From Streptomyces katrae (lineage in GTDB: Bacteria; Actinomycetota; Actinomycetes; Streptomycetales; Streptomycetaceae): DNA of 30,614 nucleotides. Shown piece after piece: positions 22,851 through 30,097 of this stretch. Numbering within the stretch: position 1 is the stretch's first letter; every line of letters starts with the position of its first letter. The stretch lies in contig NZ_JZWV01000059.1 of NCBI RefSeq assembly GCF_000966975.1, positions 1 through 30,614 on the forward strand, written 5' to 3'. The notes beneath the pieces are model-generated. The model saw nothing but the letters and a program-made list of their open reading frames with translations. It searched no databases and was not told where the DNA came from. Both the position numbers and the translations under genes were made by a program.

Positions 22851-25325
22851 TCAGGCGTTCTGGCCGACGCTGTCGAAAACCCGACAGTCGAAGAAGTCCT
22901 CTCCGGCGGACAGGAGATAGGCCTGGGCCTCACCCACGTGGAAGTACATCCCGTGCAGTTCCAGCGTTCCCTCGGCGAGTCGCCGGGCCACCGATTCGTG
23001 GGCGCGCAGATGCTCCAGCTGCTGCACGACGTTGGTCAGGCAGAGCTGCTCGACGGCGTCGGCCGGGAGCCGCCCCGAGATCCGCGCCCAGGCGTGGTGG
23101 CGGCTGCCCATCCGCTTCAGGCTGGGCAGGCCGTGCCGCAGCCAGCGGGTGAGCGGGGTCGCCGGATCACCCGGACGGGAGTTGAGCAGGGCCTGCATGG
23201 CCCCGCAGCCCGAGTGCCCGCACACGGTGATGCTGGCGACCTGGAGCACGTCCACGGCGTACTCGATGGCCGCGGCGACGGAGTCGTCGCCGGACTCCGC
23301 ACCGGGCAGCGGCACGAGATTGCCCACGTTGCGCACGGTGAACAGGTCGCCCGGGCCGCTGGCGGTGATCATGCTGGTGACCAGGCGGGAGTCGGCGCAG
23401 GTCAGGAAGAGCTGCGCGGGCCGCTGCCCCTCGCGCGCCAGCCGGGCCAGCTCCTCGCGCACGTGCGGGGCGGTGTCCCGCTGGAAGGCGCCGATCCCGC
23501 TCGCGAGTTGGCCCGCCCCGGACCTCCGGGGGGCGGCCGCCGGGGCACCGGAAGCCCCGGCCGCGCCGGGAACCCTGTGGACCGCGGCGCCCTCGGGCCC
23601 GGCGCCGCCCTGCTCCGTCCGCCCCGCCGGTGTGGGCTGCGCGGCCTGAGCGGCCCGGTGGTCGCAGTGGTTCTGCCAGGGTGTCCAGGGCCGGCAGCAC
23701 TGGTGCCCGCCCCGGCCCGCCTCGCCCCGGTGGCCGCCGCCGGCCGCGACGCCCCCACCCGCTCCGGGGTCCTCGTCTCCGCCGGTGTCGGGTGAGGGGC
23801 CCAGGGTTCCGCCGGAGAACGCGGCACCGCCCCGGCCGGTCAGCTCGAGCGATCCGCCGTGCGCCAGGTGCGACTCCTGCCAGTCCTGCAGGGTCTCGTA
23901 CGCCGCGTGGTCCATGAACGAGCCGTCCAGCTCGACCACCGCGTGCCCGCCGTGGGGAACCTGGTTCAGCACCCGGCTCAGCCGGGGGACTGCGAGGAAG
24001 GTCAACTGCCCGCGCGCCGTGATCCGGTGGACGCCCCCGGACTCCGCCACCGTGATCCGGGTCCGGGCCAGCCGGCGCAGGGCCAGGGCCACGGCCACCG
24101 CGATCCCGACGGCCACGCCCTCCAGTACCCCGCCCAGCACCACGGCCGCGATCGTGGTCGCGTACACCAGGATCTCGCGGTGCCGGAAGACCGTCCGCAG
24201 GTGCGTGATGCTGACCATCTGGACTCCGACGGCCATCACCAGGGCGGCCAGGGCCGCGAGCGGGATCAGGTCGAGGACGGGGACGAGCAGACCCGCCGCG
24301 AGCACCACCCACAGCCCGTGGAACATGGCTGATTTCCGGCTCACGGCACCCGACTTGACGTTCGCCACGCTGCGCACGGCCACGCCCGTGATCGGCAGGC
24401 CGCCCAGCAGCCCGGAGACGATGTTCGCCGCGCCCTGGCCGCGCAGCTCGCGGTCGAGGTCGGCGCGGGGCGGCCGGTCCTCCGTACCGCGCTCGGAGGC
24501 GATCAGCTTGTCGGTGGCGACGCAGGACAGCAGGGACTCCACGCTGCCGACCAGCGTGATCGTCAGGACCGCGGCGATCAGCCCGAGCACGGGCCCCTCG
24601 GGCAGCTCGGGCAGGGCGTGGCTGCTCCAGGACGGCAGGTCGACCCGGGGCAGGGTGAGCCCGGCCAGGGCCGCGAACGCCGTGGCCGAGGCGACGGCGG
24701 CCAGCGCGGCCGGCACCTTGCGCAGGGCGCGGCCCGCCCGTCCCGGCAGCCGGTTCCAGCCGAGCAGGACGCACAGCGTCGCCGCGCTCACCGCCAGCGC
24801 GGCCGGATGCGGATCGGCCAACTGGGCGGGCAGCCCGAGCACATTGGCAACGGCCGAGCTCTGCGGGGTGCCGCCGAGGACGATGTGCAGCTGGGCCAGG
24901 GCGATGGTCACACCGATGCCCGCGAGCATGCCGTGCACGATGGCCGGACTGACCATCAGCGCGGACCGCGCGGTGCGCAGGAAGGCGAGTCCGAGCTGGC
25001 AGCAGCCCGCGAGGACGGTGATGGCACAGGTGGTCCGCCACCCGTAGCGCTGGATCAACTCGGCGGTCACGACCGTCAGTCCGGCGGCCGGACCGCTCAC
25101 CTGGAGGGGCGCGCCGCCGAGCCGTCCGGCCACGATCCCGCCCACCGCCGCGGCCACCAGTCCGGCTTGCAGGGGGGCGCCGGTGGCCAGTGCGATGCCG
25201 AGGGAGAGCGGCAGGGCGATCAGGAAGACGGCTGCGGACGCGGACAGATCGGCGGGGAGGTCCTTGCGGAAGTCCCTCCTGCCCGGCGGCCGGAGGGCGG
25301 ATGGGGCTGGGGTGGTGGCAGTCAT
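22851..25325 (-). CDS. SulP anion transporter fused to beta-carbonic anhydrase
   Basis: An 824-residue fusion. Residues about 15-420 form the SulP transporter (FLIALPLSLGIALATGAPLQ; GRLGGAPLQVSGPAAGLTVV; GGLPITGVAVRSVANVKSGA), followed by a short STAS-like domain (LTFLAVPRLSRVL to MDHAAYETLQDW). A Gly/Ala/Pro-rich linker then leads to a beta-carbonic anhydrase. Zinc ligands are C643 (CADSR, with D645 and R647), H704 and C707 (GHSGCG). The pairing implies bicarbonate uptake linked to CO2/HCO3- interconversion, supplying carboxylases or buffering pH. The linker holds a Cys/His cluster (541-556, HQCCRPW...HCDH) of unknown purpose. The ATG at 25325 is preceded by AGAGGAGA. It is divergent from the deacetylase-like lipoprotein gene. 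Confidence 0.92.
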   Translation of the reverse strand: MTATTPAPSALRPPGRRDFRKDLPADLSASAAVFLIALPLSLGIALATGAPLQAGLVAAAVGGIVAGRLGGAPLQVSGPAAGLTVVTAELIQRYGWRTTCAITVLAGCCQLGLAFLRTARSALMVSPAIVHGMLAGIGVTIALAQLHIVLGGTPQSSAVANVLGLPAQLADPHPAALAVSAATLCVLLGWNRLPGRAGRALRKVPAALAAVASATAFAALAGLTLPRVDLPSWSSHALPELPEGPVLGLIAAVLTITLVGSVESLLSCVATDKLIASERGTEDRPPRADLDRELRGQGAANIVSGLLGGLPITGVAVRSVANVKSGAVSRKSAMFHGLWVVLAAGLLVPVLDLIPLAALAALVMAVGVQMVSITHLRTVFRHREILVYATTIAAVVLGGVLEGVAVGIAVAVALALRRLARTRITVAESGGVHRITARGQLTFLAVPRLSRVLNQVPHGGHAVVELDGSFMDHAAYETLQDWQESHLAHGGSLELTGRGGAAFSGGTLGPSPDTGGDEDPGAGGGVAAGGGHRGEAGRGGHQCCRPWTPWQNHCDHRAAQAAQPTPAGRTEQGGAGPEGAAVHRVPGAAGASGAPAAAPRRSGAGQLASGIGAFQRDTAPHVREELARLAREGQRPAQLFLTCADSRLVTSMITASGPGDLFTVRNVGNLVPLPGAESGDDSVAAAIEYAVDVLQVASITVCGHSGCGAMQALLNSRPGDPATPLTRWLRHGLPSLKRMGSRHHAWARISGRLPADAVEQLCLTNVVQQLEHLRAHESVARRLAEGTLELHGMYFHVGEAQAYLLSAGEDFFDCRVFDSVGQNA

Positions 25326-25465
25326 GGGTTCCCGTCTCCTCTGGGAGGGGTGAAGCGGCGGGAGTCTCAACACTCGGTAAATGGATGGTAATGGAGAGTA
25401 AAGAAGAGCGGGAGGTAATACGGGCAAATGGCCTAGAAGCCCACTCTTGAGGGTGATTAAGCATT
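25326..25465 (-). promoter_or_regulatory. AT-rich upstream region of the SulP-carbonic anhydrase gene
   Basis: Bases 25375-25440 are unusually A/T-rich for this chromosome. On the plus strand they contain repeated GGTAA words (GGTAAATGG, GGTAATGG, GGTAATACGG) with short irregular spacing. Probably promoter and regulator binding; I cannot place a confident -35/-10 pair. Confidence 0.4.
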
Positions 25466-25494
25466 TTGTCTGGCTTGTCACACCTTCCTAAAAC
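25466..25494 (+). promoter_or_regulatory. Vegetative-type promoter of the deacetylase-like gene
   Basis: TTGTCT (25466-25471), a 17-bp spacer and TAAAAC (25489-25494) form a good -35/-10 pair. Transcription would start near 25501, giving a leader of about 58 nt. Confidence 0.65.
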
Positions 25495-25505
25495 CGCACT
25501 GCATG

Positions 25506-25527
25506 GGACGTTGCGTCGCGAACGTCC
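25506..25527 (+). promoter_or_regulatory. Inverted repeat in the 5' leader of the deacetylase-like gene
   Basis: GGACGTT-N8-AACGTCC lies about +6 to +27 from the predicted start of transcription. It could be a repressor operator overlapping the start region or an RNA hairpin before the ribosome site GAGGGAGAGG (25542-25551). Confidence 0.5.
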
Positions 25528-25558
25528 TGCATCGGTACTGCGAGGGAGAGGTGTGCGG

Positions 25559-26866
25559 ATGATGGCCGCCACGAAGAAGATCGCCGGCGGGCTGGTCGCC
25601 ACGGCCCTGGTCCTGTGCGCCGCCGGCTGCAGCGGCTCCGGGTCCGCCGGGCGCGGCGCGCCCGGCGCGCCGAACGGGAGGAAGGGTGCCGCGGCCCCCG
25701 AGGCGCCCGGCAGCGTCAACCGGCCCATCGGTGACGGTTCGACCGCCTACACCGGGCCGCAGCCGAACGTGGAGAAGCCGCAGAAGCTGAAGCCCGGTGA
25801 GAAGCCGCCGCAGTTCGTGGTGTTCTCGTGGGACGGGGCCGGTGAGGACAGCCAGAAGCTCTTCTCGCACTTCCGCGAGGTCGGCAAGGAGTACAACGCC
25901 CGGATGACCTACTTCCTCAGCGGCGTGTACCTGCTGCCGGAGGAGAAGCGTTCCCTCTACACCGCGCCGCAGCACTCGCCGGGCCGTTCCGACATCGGGT
26001 TCGGCGACCTCCAGGGCATCAAGGACACCGCCACCCAGGTCCGCGCGGCCTGGCTGGAGGGCAACGAGATCGGTACCCACTTCAATGGCCACTTCTGCGG
26101 CCCCGACGGCGGTGTCGGCACCTGGTCCGTCGAGGAGTGGAAGAGCGAGATCAACCAGGCCAAGTCCTTCGTCAAGAACTGGAAGACGAACGCCGGCCTG
26201 AAGGAGATGGACCCGCTCCCCTTCGACTACGACAAGGAGCTCATCGGAGCCCGCACCCCCTGCCTGGAGGGGCAGAAGAACTTCATGCTGGCGGCCAAGG
26301 ACATGGGCTTCCGCTACGACTCCAGCGGGATCAGCAAGCAGGTCTGGCCCAAGAAGACGGACGGGCTCTGGGACCTCCCGCTCCAGCTGGTGCCGATGCC
26401 CGGCCGGGCCTTCGACACGCTGAGCATGGACTACAACTACATGGTCAACCAGTCCGGCACGACCACGCAGGGCGACCCCTCGCAGCACCAGTACTGGGGC
26501 GACCAGATGCGCGACGGGCTCAAGCAGGCCTTCGACCGGGCCTACGAGGGCAACCGCGCACCGCTCATCATCGGCAACCACTTCGAGTCCTGGAACGGCG
26601 GCACCTACATGCGCGCCGTAGAGGAGTCCATCAAGAGCATGTGCGGCCAGAAGGAGGTCCGCTGCGTGCCCTTCCGCGAGCTGGCCGACTGGCTGGACGC
26701 CCAGGACCCGAAGACCCTGGACTGGCTGCGGACCCTGGAGGTCGGCCAGGCACCGAAGGAGGGCTGGACGAAGTTCCTCACCGCGGGGCCGCCGGCCGCG
26801 CCGGCGGCCCCGACGGGCAAGGTCAAGCCGGCTGAGGGGCCGGCCGGCGAGCCGGACGAGGGCTGA
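25559..26866 (+). CDS. Polysaccharide deacetylase-like lipoprotein
   Basis: A 435-residue predicted secreted lipoprotein. The signal peptide MMAATKKIAGGLVATALVLC leads to AAGC, so C24 would be lipidated. A Gly/Pro/Ala linker precedes a domain resembling the NodB-type polysaccharide deacetylases. FSWDGAGED with D92 stands in place of the TFDDG motif, GTHFNGH provides H174 and H178 in the H-x3-H metal motif, and GARTPC has R232. The first motif has a single Asp rather than the usual pair, so activity and substrate are uncertain. Ala/Pro-rich C-terminal tail. The ATG at 25559 is chosen for spacing from GAGGGAGAGG; a GTG at 25553 and an ATG at 25562 are alternatives. Its last 44 bp overlap the convergent ATPase gene. 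Confidence 0.85.
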   Translation: MMAATKKIAGGLVATALVLCAAGCSGSGSAGRGAPGAPNGRKGAAAPEAPGSVNRPIGDGSTAYTGPQPNVEKPQKLKPGEKPPQFVVFSWDGAGEDSQKLFSHFREVGKEYNARMTYFLSGVYLLPEEKRSLYTAPQHSPGRSDIGFGDLQGIKDTATQVRAAWLEGNEIGTHFNGHFCGPDGGVGTWSVEEWKSEINQAKSFVKNWKTNAGLKEMDPLPFDYDKELIGARTPCLEGQKNFMLAAKDMGFRYDSSGISKQVWPKKTDGLWDLPLQLVPMPGRAFDTLSMDYNYMVNQSGTTTQGDPSQHQYWGDQMRDGLKQAFDRAYEGNRAPLIIGNHFESWNGGTYMRAVEESIKSMCGQKEVRCVPFRELADWLDAQDPKTLDWLRTLEVGQAPKEGWTKFLTAGPPAAPAAPTGKVKPAEGPAGEPDEG

Positions 26867-27833
26867 CCAGACCCTCGTGGAGTACGAAACCGGGGTCGAC
26901 CTGCGCCGCCAGGTCGGCCCCGGTCTTGGCGTTGCCCCAGCTCTCCGCGTTGCGCAGGTGGAAGTGGACCATCTGCTCGGTGTACCGGCCCCAGTCGCGG
27001 CCGGAGTAGGAGTCCCGCGCCGTGTCCCGGAGGGTCTGCAGGGCGAGCCGGTTGGTCGCCTCCAGCAGCTCGAAGGCGGCCGGGCGGCCCCGCTCCATCG
27101 CCCGCACCCAGTCGGAGTGCCCGAAGGTGACCAGCAGGTCCTCGCCCACCTCGTCCTGGAGGAACTCGATGTCCTCCGGCCCCTGCACCTTGTTCCCGAC
27201 GACCCGCAGGCTGACGCCGAAGTCCCGGGCGTACTCCTTGTACTGGCGGTAGACCGACACCCCCTTGCGGGTCGGCTCGGCCACCAGGAAGGTCATGTCG
27301 AAGCGGGTGAACATCCCCGAGGCGAAGGAGTCGGAGCCGGCCGTCATGTCGACGACGACGTACTCGTCCGGCCCGTCGACCAGGTGGTTGAGGCAGAGCT
27401 CGACCGCTCCGACCTTGGAGTGGTAGCAGGCCACCCCCAGGTCCGACTCGGTGAAGGGGCCCGTCGCCATCAGCCGTACGGGGTCCCCGTCGAGCAGCAG
27501 CGTGCGCGCGCAGGCCTCGTAGACCGGGTTGTCCTCGTCCACCCGCAGCAGGCGCGAGCCGGCCCCGGGCGGAGTGGTCTTGATCATGGTGTCGGCCGAG
27601 GCGATGCGGGGGTTCGACCCGCGCAGGTACTCCTTGATCAGGGGCAGGTGCGCGCCCAGCGCGGGCAGCGCGGCCGCCTCCTCCTCGGCGAGCCCGAGGG
27701 CGGCTCCGAGGTGCTGGTTGATGTCGGCGTCCACCGCGACGACGGGGGTTCCACTGGCTGCGAGGTGGCGGATGAAGAGGGAGGACAGCGTCGTCTTCCC
27801 ACTGCCTCCCTTTCCCACGAAAGCGATCTTCAT
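26823..27833 (-). CDS. MinD/ParA/CooC-like ATPase
   Basis: A 336-residue P-loop ATPase. The deviant Walker A VGKGGSGKTT (6-15) starts almost at the N-terminus, VVAVDADINQHLG follows, and VVVDMTAGSD serves as the Walker B/switch II region. The middle and C-terminal parts (SVYRQYKEYARDFGVSLRVV then GNKVQG) resemble CooC/MinD-type proteins. These act in metallocentre assembly, positioning or partitioning; which applies here is unknown, and no CO-dehydrogenase or nitrogenase genes are nearby. The ATG at 27833 is chosen because the protein then begins with the first beta strand (MKIAFVGKGG); only a weak GGTG precedes it. Its 3' end overlaps the deacetylase-like gene by 44 bp, so the two mRNAs are mutually antisense at their ends. 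Confidence 0.88.
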   Translation of the reverse strand: MKIAFVGKGGSGKTTLSSLFIRHLAASGTPVVAVDADINQHLGAALGLAEEEAAALPALGAHLPLIKEYLRGSNPRIASADTMIKTTPPGAGSRLLRVDEDNPVYEACARTLLLDGDPVRLMATGPFTESDLGVACYHSKVGAVELCLNHLVDGPDEYVVVDMTAGSDSFASGMFTRFDMTFLVAEPTRKGVSVYRQYKEYARDFGVSLRVVGNKVQGPEDIEFLQDEVGEDLLVTFGHSDWVRAMERGRPAAFELLEATNRLALQTLRDTARDSYSGRDWGRYTEQMVHFHLRNAESWGNAKTGADLAAQVDPGFVLHEGLVSPRPARRPAPQPA

Positions 27834-27865
27834 GTTCACCAAGAGTAGTGGAGTGATCGCGGGGG

Positions 27866-27892
27866 GTGGTCAAGGTGAGTGAAGAAGACCAC
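27866..27892. promoter_or_regulatory. Inverted repeat between the ATPase and Fic-like genes
   Basis: GTGGTC-N15-GACCAC lies in the 109-bp divergent promoter region. It could be an operator for either gene; arms are only 6 bp, so chance is possible. Confidence 0.3.
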
Positions 27893-27928
27893 TCCAAGGA
27901 GGGGTCGGTGCTATGGGCCCGCAGTGCG

Positions 27929-27934
27929 TAGGCT
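27929..27934 (+). promoter_or_regulatory. -10 box of leaderless Fic-like gene
   Basis: TAGGCT ends 8 nt before the ATG at 27943. No ribosome-binding sequence is present, which supports a leaderless mRNA and this ATG rather than the in-frame ATG at 27913, which would lie upstream of the -10 box. Confidence 0.62.
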
Positions 27935-27942
27935 CCCTACTT

Positions 27943-28764
27943 ATGAGTAGCGCTTCCGACCCGCTGGCGGCCCTGGGCGCCCTGCCGGGTGTCGCAGAGT
28001 CCGTGGAATCCGTACGCAAGGCCGTGGACCGGGTCTACGGGCACCGGGTCATGCGCCGGCGCAGCGGGGAGATCACCTCGGAGGCCGCGCTGCGCGGCGC
28101 CCGGGGGAGCGCGGCACTGTCGGGGGCCGACTGGGCGCTGGAGGAAGTGCGCCGCCGGACCGACTTCAGTGCGGACGCGGAGGCGCTGACGGTCGGCGCG
28201 GCCCTGCGCCTGACGGCGGAGGCCGGCCAACTGCTGAGCATCTGGCGGCAGTCGCCGATGCGGGTCCTCGCCCGTCTGCACCTGGTCGCGTCCGGCACGG
28301 CCGTGGCGGGGGACGTGGTGGGCCGCCCGCGCCTGGCCGGTGAGCCGGTGGACGAGCCCCTGGTGGACCTCCCGCTCCCGGACGCCGACGAGGTCGCGGG
28401 CCGGCTCGACGGGCTGGCCCGGGTGGTCATCGCGGGCGGGTCGGCTCCGGCTCTGGTGACGGCCGCGGTGGTGCACGGCGAACTGCTGGCGCTGCGCCCC
28501 TTCGCCTCGTACAACGACCTGGTCGCGCGCGCGGCGGAGCGGATCGTACTGATCAACAGCGGGCTGGACCCGAAGGCGATCTGCCCGGCGGAGGTCGGCC
28601 ACGCCGAACAGGGAGCCGAGGCCTACCTGGAGGCCTTCAAGGGCTACGTGTCCGGGACCGCGGAGGGGATGGCGGCCTGGATCGCGCACTGCGGCCGCGC
28701 GGTCGAGCTCGGCGCGCGCGAGTCGACGGCGGTCTGCGAGGCGCTCCAGCGCGGCGCGGCATAG
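27943..28764 (+). CDS. Degenerate Fic-fold protein (often labelled 'oxidoreductase')
   Basis: A 273-residue soluble protein. The segment AVVHGELLALRPFASYNDLVAR (175-196, given here in parts) aligns with the Fic active-site helix and loop HPFx(D/E)GNGRxxR. It reads RPF-ASYNDL-VAR, so the catalytic His is Arg185 and GNGR is replaced by YNDL; the PF, one Asn and the final Arg remain. The upstream SAALSG (56-61) sits where Fic proteins have the inhibitory (S/T)xxxE(G/N) motif, but the Glu is Ser. The protein therefore looks like a Fic fold that has lost AMP transfer and its inhibitor residue. No dinucleotide-binding motif supports an oxidoreductase. Divergent from the MinD-like ATPase; followed by an 11-bp terminator. 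Confidence 0.8.
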   Translation: MSSASDPLAALGALPGVAESVESVRKAVDRVYGHRVMRRRSGEITSEAALRGARGSAALSGADWALEEVRRRTDFSADAEALTVGAALRLTAEAGQLLSIWRQSPMRVLARLHLVASGTAVAGDVVGRPRLAGEPVDEPLVDLPLPDADEVAGRLDGLARVVIAGGSAPALVTAAVVHGELLALRPFASYNDLVARAAERIVLINSGLDPKAICPAEVGHAEQGAEAYLEAFKGYVSGTAEGMAAWIAHCGRAVELGARESTAVCEALQRGAA

Positions 28765-28824
28765 GCCCGGGCGAGGGGTCCGGACGGGGGCGAGGGGTCC
28801 GGGCGAAGGCCCGGACACAGGGTT

Positions 28825-28856
28825 GCGGCGACACCGTACTGCTCTGGTGTCGCCGC
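28825..28856 (+). terminator. Terminator after the Fic-like gene
   Basis: GCGGCGACACC (28825-28835) pairs perfectly with GGTGTCGCCGC (28846-28856) around a 10-nt loop, 60 bp past the stop. Confidence 0.8.
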
Positions 28857-28869
28857 TGGCATTCACGCC

Positions 28870-29040
28870 CAGTTACCAAGCGTCCTCGATAGTGCCCATC
28901 AGGCCGGGTGCTTTGCCCGTGGCCTGGTGCGGCTGGCCCGTAATCGACGGGTCGACGTCGCGTGGGTGCTCGGCGTTCCTGCTTCGGTCCGTGGGCCTTA
29001 CTGCGTTTTAAAGATGATCCTCTCGGATGTTCTTTGGTCT
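28870..29040 (+). ncRNA. Candidate 6S-like structured RNA (strand and ends uncertain)
   Basis: The interval between the Fic-like gene and the HAD gene carries no convincing protein frame but many complementary segments. These include ACCAA (28875-28879) with TTGGT (29034-29038), GCCCA (28894-28898) with TGGGC (28992-28996), a CAGGCC/GGCCTG hairpin near 28902-28926, CCCGT/ACGGG at 28937-28951, and a near-perfect hairpin AAAGA..ATCC-TCTC-GGAT..TCTTT at 29010-29035. From memory, S. coelicolor 6S RNA (the RNA polymerase decoy) maps between the homologues of exactly these two genes (SCO3558 and SCO3559). I could not derive the full 6S rod with its central bubble by eye, so the assignment rests largely on position. 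Confidence 0.42.
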
Positions 29041-30015
29041 CGCGGGCCGTGACTCCTTTGTACCTCGCTTCGGAGCGGAGTGAAACCCCTGGCCCGAGTT
29101 CTTTACTTTCCGGGGCGATCCAGGGCGATTAGGACACCCCGTATCGCCCCAGGCCGGGACGATTCTCCTGCTCCGGGCGGAGTCGTGGATCAGGCCGACG
29201 CCAGCGCCGCGGCGGCACGCCGGCGGCTCGCGTACGGCCGCCGCGCCCACCGCCGCCGCGGCGACGAGCGCGGGCCGGGCGGGCACGGACAGTCCGGGCA
29301 GCCGCTGCTTCAGCCGCACCGGCTTGCTGAACACCAGCACCGGCCACTCACGCGCGAGGGCCTCGCGCCTCAAGGCCCGGTCGGGATTGACCGCGTGCGG
29401 ATGCCCGACGGCCTCCAGCATCGGTACATCGGTGATGGAGTCGCTGTACGCGTAGCACCGGGCGAGGTCGTACCCCTCGGACTCGGCGAGCTCCCGCACG
29501 GCCTCCGCCTTCGTGGGCCCGTAGGCGTAGTACTCGATCTCCCCGGTGAAGCAGCCGTCCTCGCCGACCACCATGCGGGTGGCCACGACCCGGTCCGCGC
29601 CGAGCATCTCGCCGATGGGCTCGACGACTTCGGCGCCGGAGCTCGACACGATCACCACGTCACGGCCCGCGGTGTGGTGGGCCTCGATGAGGGACGCGGC
29701 CTCGTCGTAGATGATCGGGTCGATCAGGTCGTGCAGTGCTTCGGCGACGATCTCGCGGACCTGGCGGACGTTCCACCCCTTGCAGAGGGCGGACAGGTAC
29801 TCGCGCATCCGCTCCATCTGGTCGTGGTCGGCGCCGCCGGCCAGGAAGATGAACTGGGTGTACGCGGTCCGCAGCACGGCCCGCCGGTTGATCAGGCCAC
29901 CCTGGTAGAAGGACTTGCTGAACGTCAGGGCGCTCGACTTCGCAATGACCGTCTTGTCCAGGTCGAAGAAGGCGGCGGTCCGAGGCGAGGAGTGCGGCAA
30001 GGGCTGATTTTCCAC
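29008..30015 (-). CDS. HAD-IB family phosphatase (SerB-like), 3' end apparently frameshifted
   Basis: A HAD-superfamily hydrolase: FFDLDKTVIAKSSAL gives the nucleophile D18 and D20, VVIVSSSGAEVVEPIGE motif II, GPTKAEAV the lysine and YSDSITDVPML the metal-binding aspartates. As read it has 335 residues, but after PALVAAAAVGAAAV the composition changes to tail-like, A/T-richer sequence (SPRKVKNSGQGFHSAPKRGT). In another frame the DNA reads YASRRRAAAALASA and stops at 29190, the short basic end expected after a C-terminal hydrophobic segment. A frameshift near 29225-29260 is therefore likely, natural or a sequencing error. The GTG at 30015 follows a TATGCT box by 6 nt (leaderless). The S. coelicolor homologue is called a morphological differentiation-associated protein. 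Confidence 0.85.
   Translation of the reverse strand: MENQPLPHSSPRTAAFFDLDKTVIAKSSALTFSKSFYQGGLINRRAVLRTAYTQFIFLAGGADHDQMERMREYLSALCKGWNVRQVREIVAEALHDLIDPIIYDEAASLIEAHHTAGRDVVIVSSSGAEVVEPIGEMLGADRVVATRMVVGEDGCFTGEIEYYAYGPTKAEAVRELAESEGYDLARCYAYSDSITDVPMLEAVGHPHAVNPDRALRREALAREWPVLVFSKPVRLKQRLPGLSVPARPALVAAAAVGAAAVREPPACRRGAGVGLIHDSARSRRIVPAWGDTGCPNRPGSPRKVKNSGQGFHSAPKRGTKESRPARPKNIREDHL
29112..29150 (-). terminator. Hairpin downstream of the HAD gene
   Basis: GGGGCGAT (29112-29119) is complementary to ATCGCCCC (29143-29150). A second GGGCGAT (29123-29129) can pair with the same partner, so two alternative stems are possible. It lies 40 bp past the stop at 29190 that the HAD gene would use without its apparent frameshift, and inside the open frame if no frameshift is assumed. 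Confidence 0.6.
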
Positions 30016-30021
30016 GCACCG

Positions 30022-30027
30022 AGCATA
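30022..30027 (-). promoter_or_regulatory. -10 box of leaderless HAD gene
   Basis: TATGCT on the minus strand ends 6 nt before the GTG at 30015; no ribosome site is present. It supports this start over the ATGs at 30039 and 30102, which lie upstream of the box. Confidence 0.6.
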
Positions 30028-30097
30028 TGCGCCCACCATTCGGCGTAAGGTGTGGCGCGTGGGTTTGCCTGAGAAGGCTCTCGGGTACACCATGGAA

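Noticed and set aside
28823..29011. 62-codon plus-strand open frame after the Fic-like gene
   Set aside because: It starts inside the terminator and crosses the structured RNA region; no coding-type composition.
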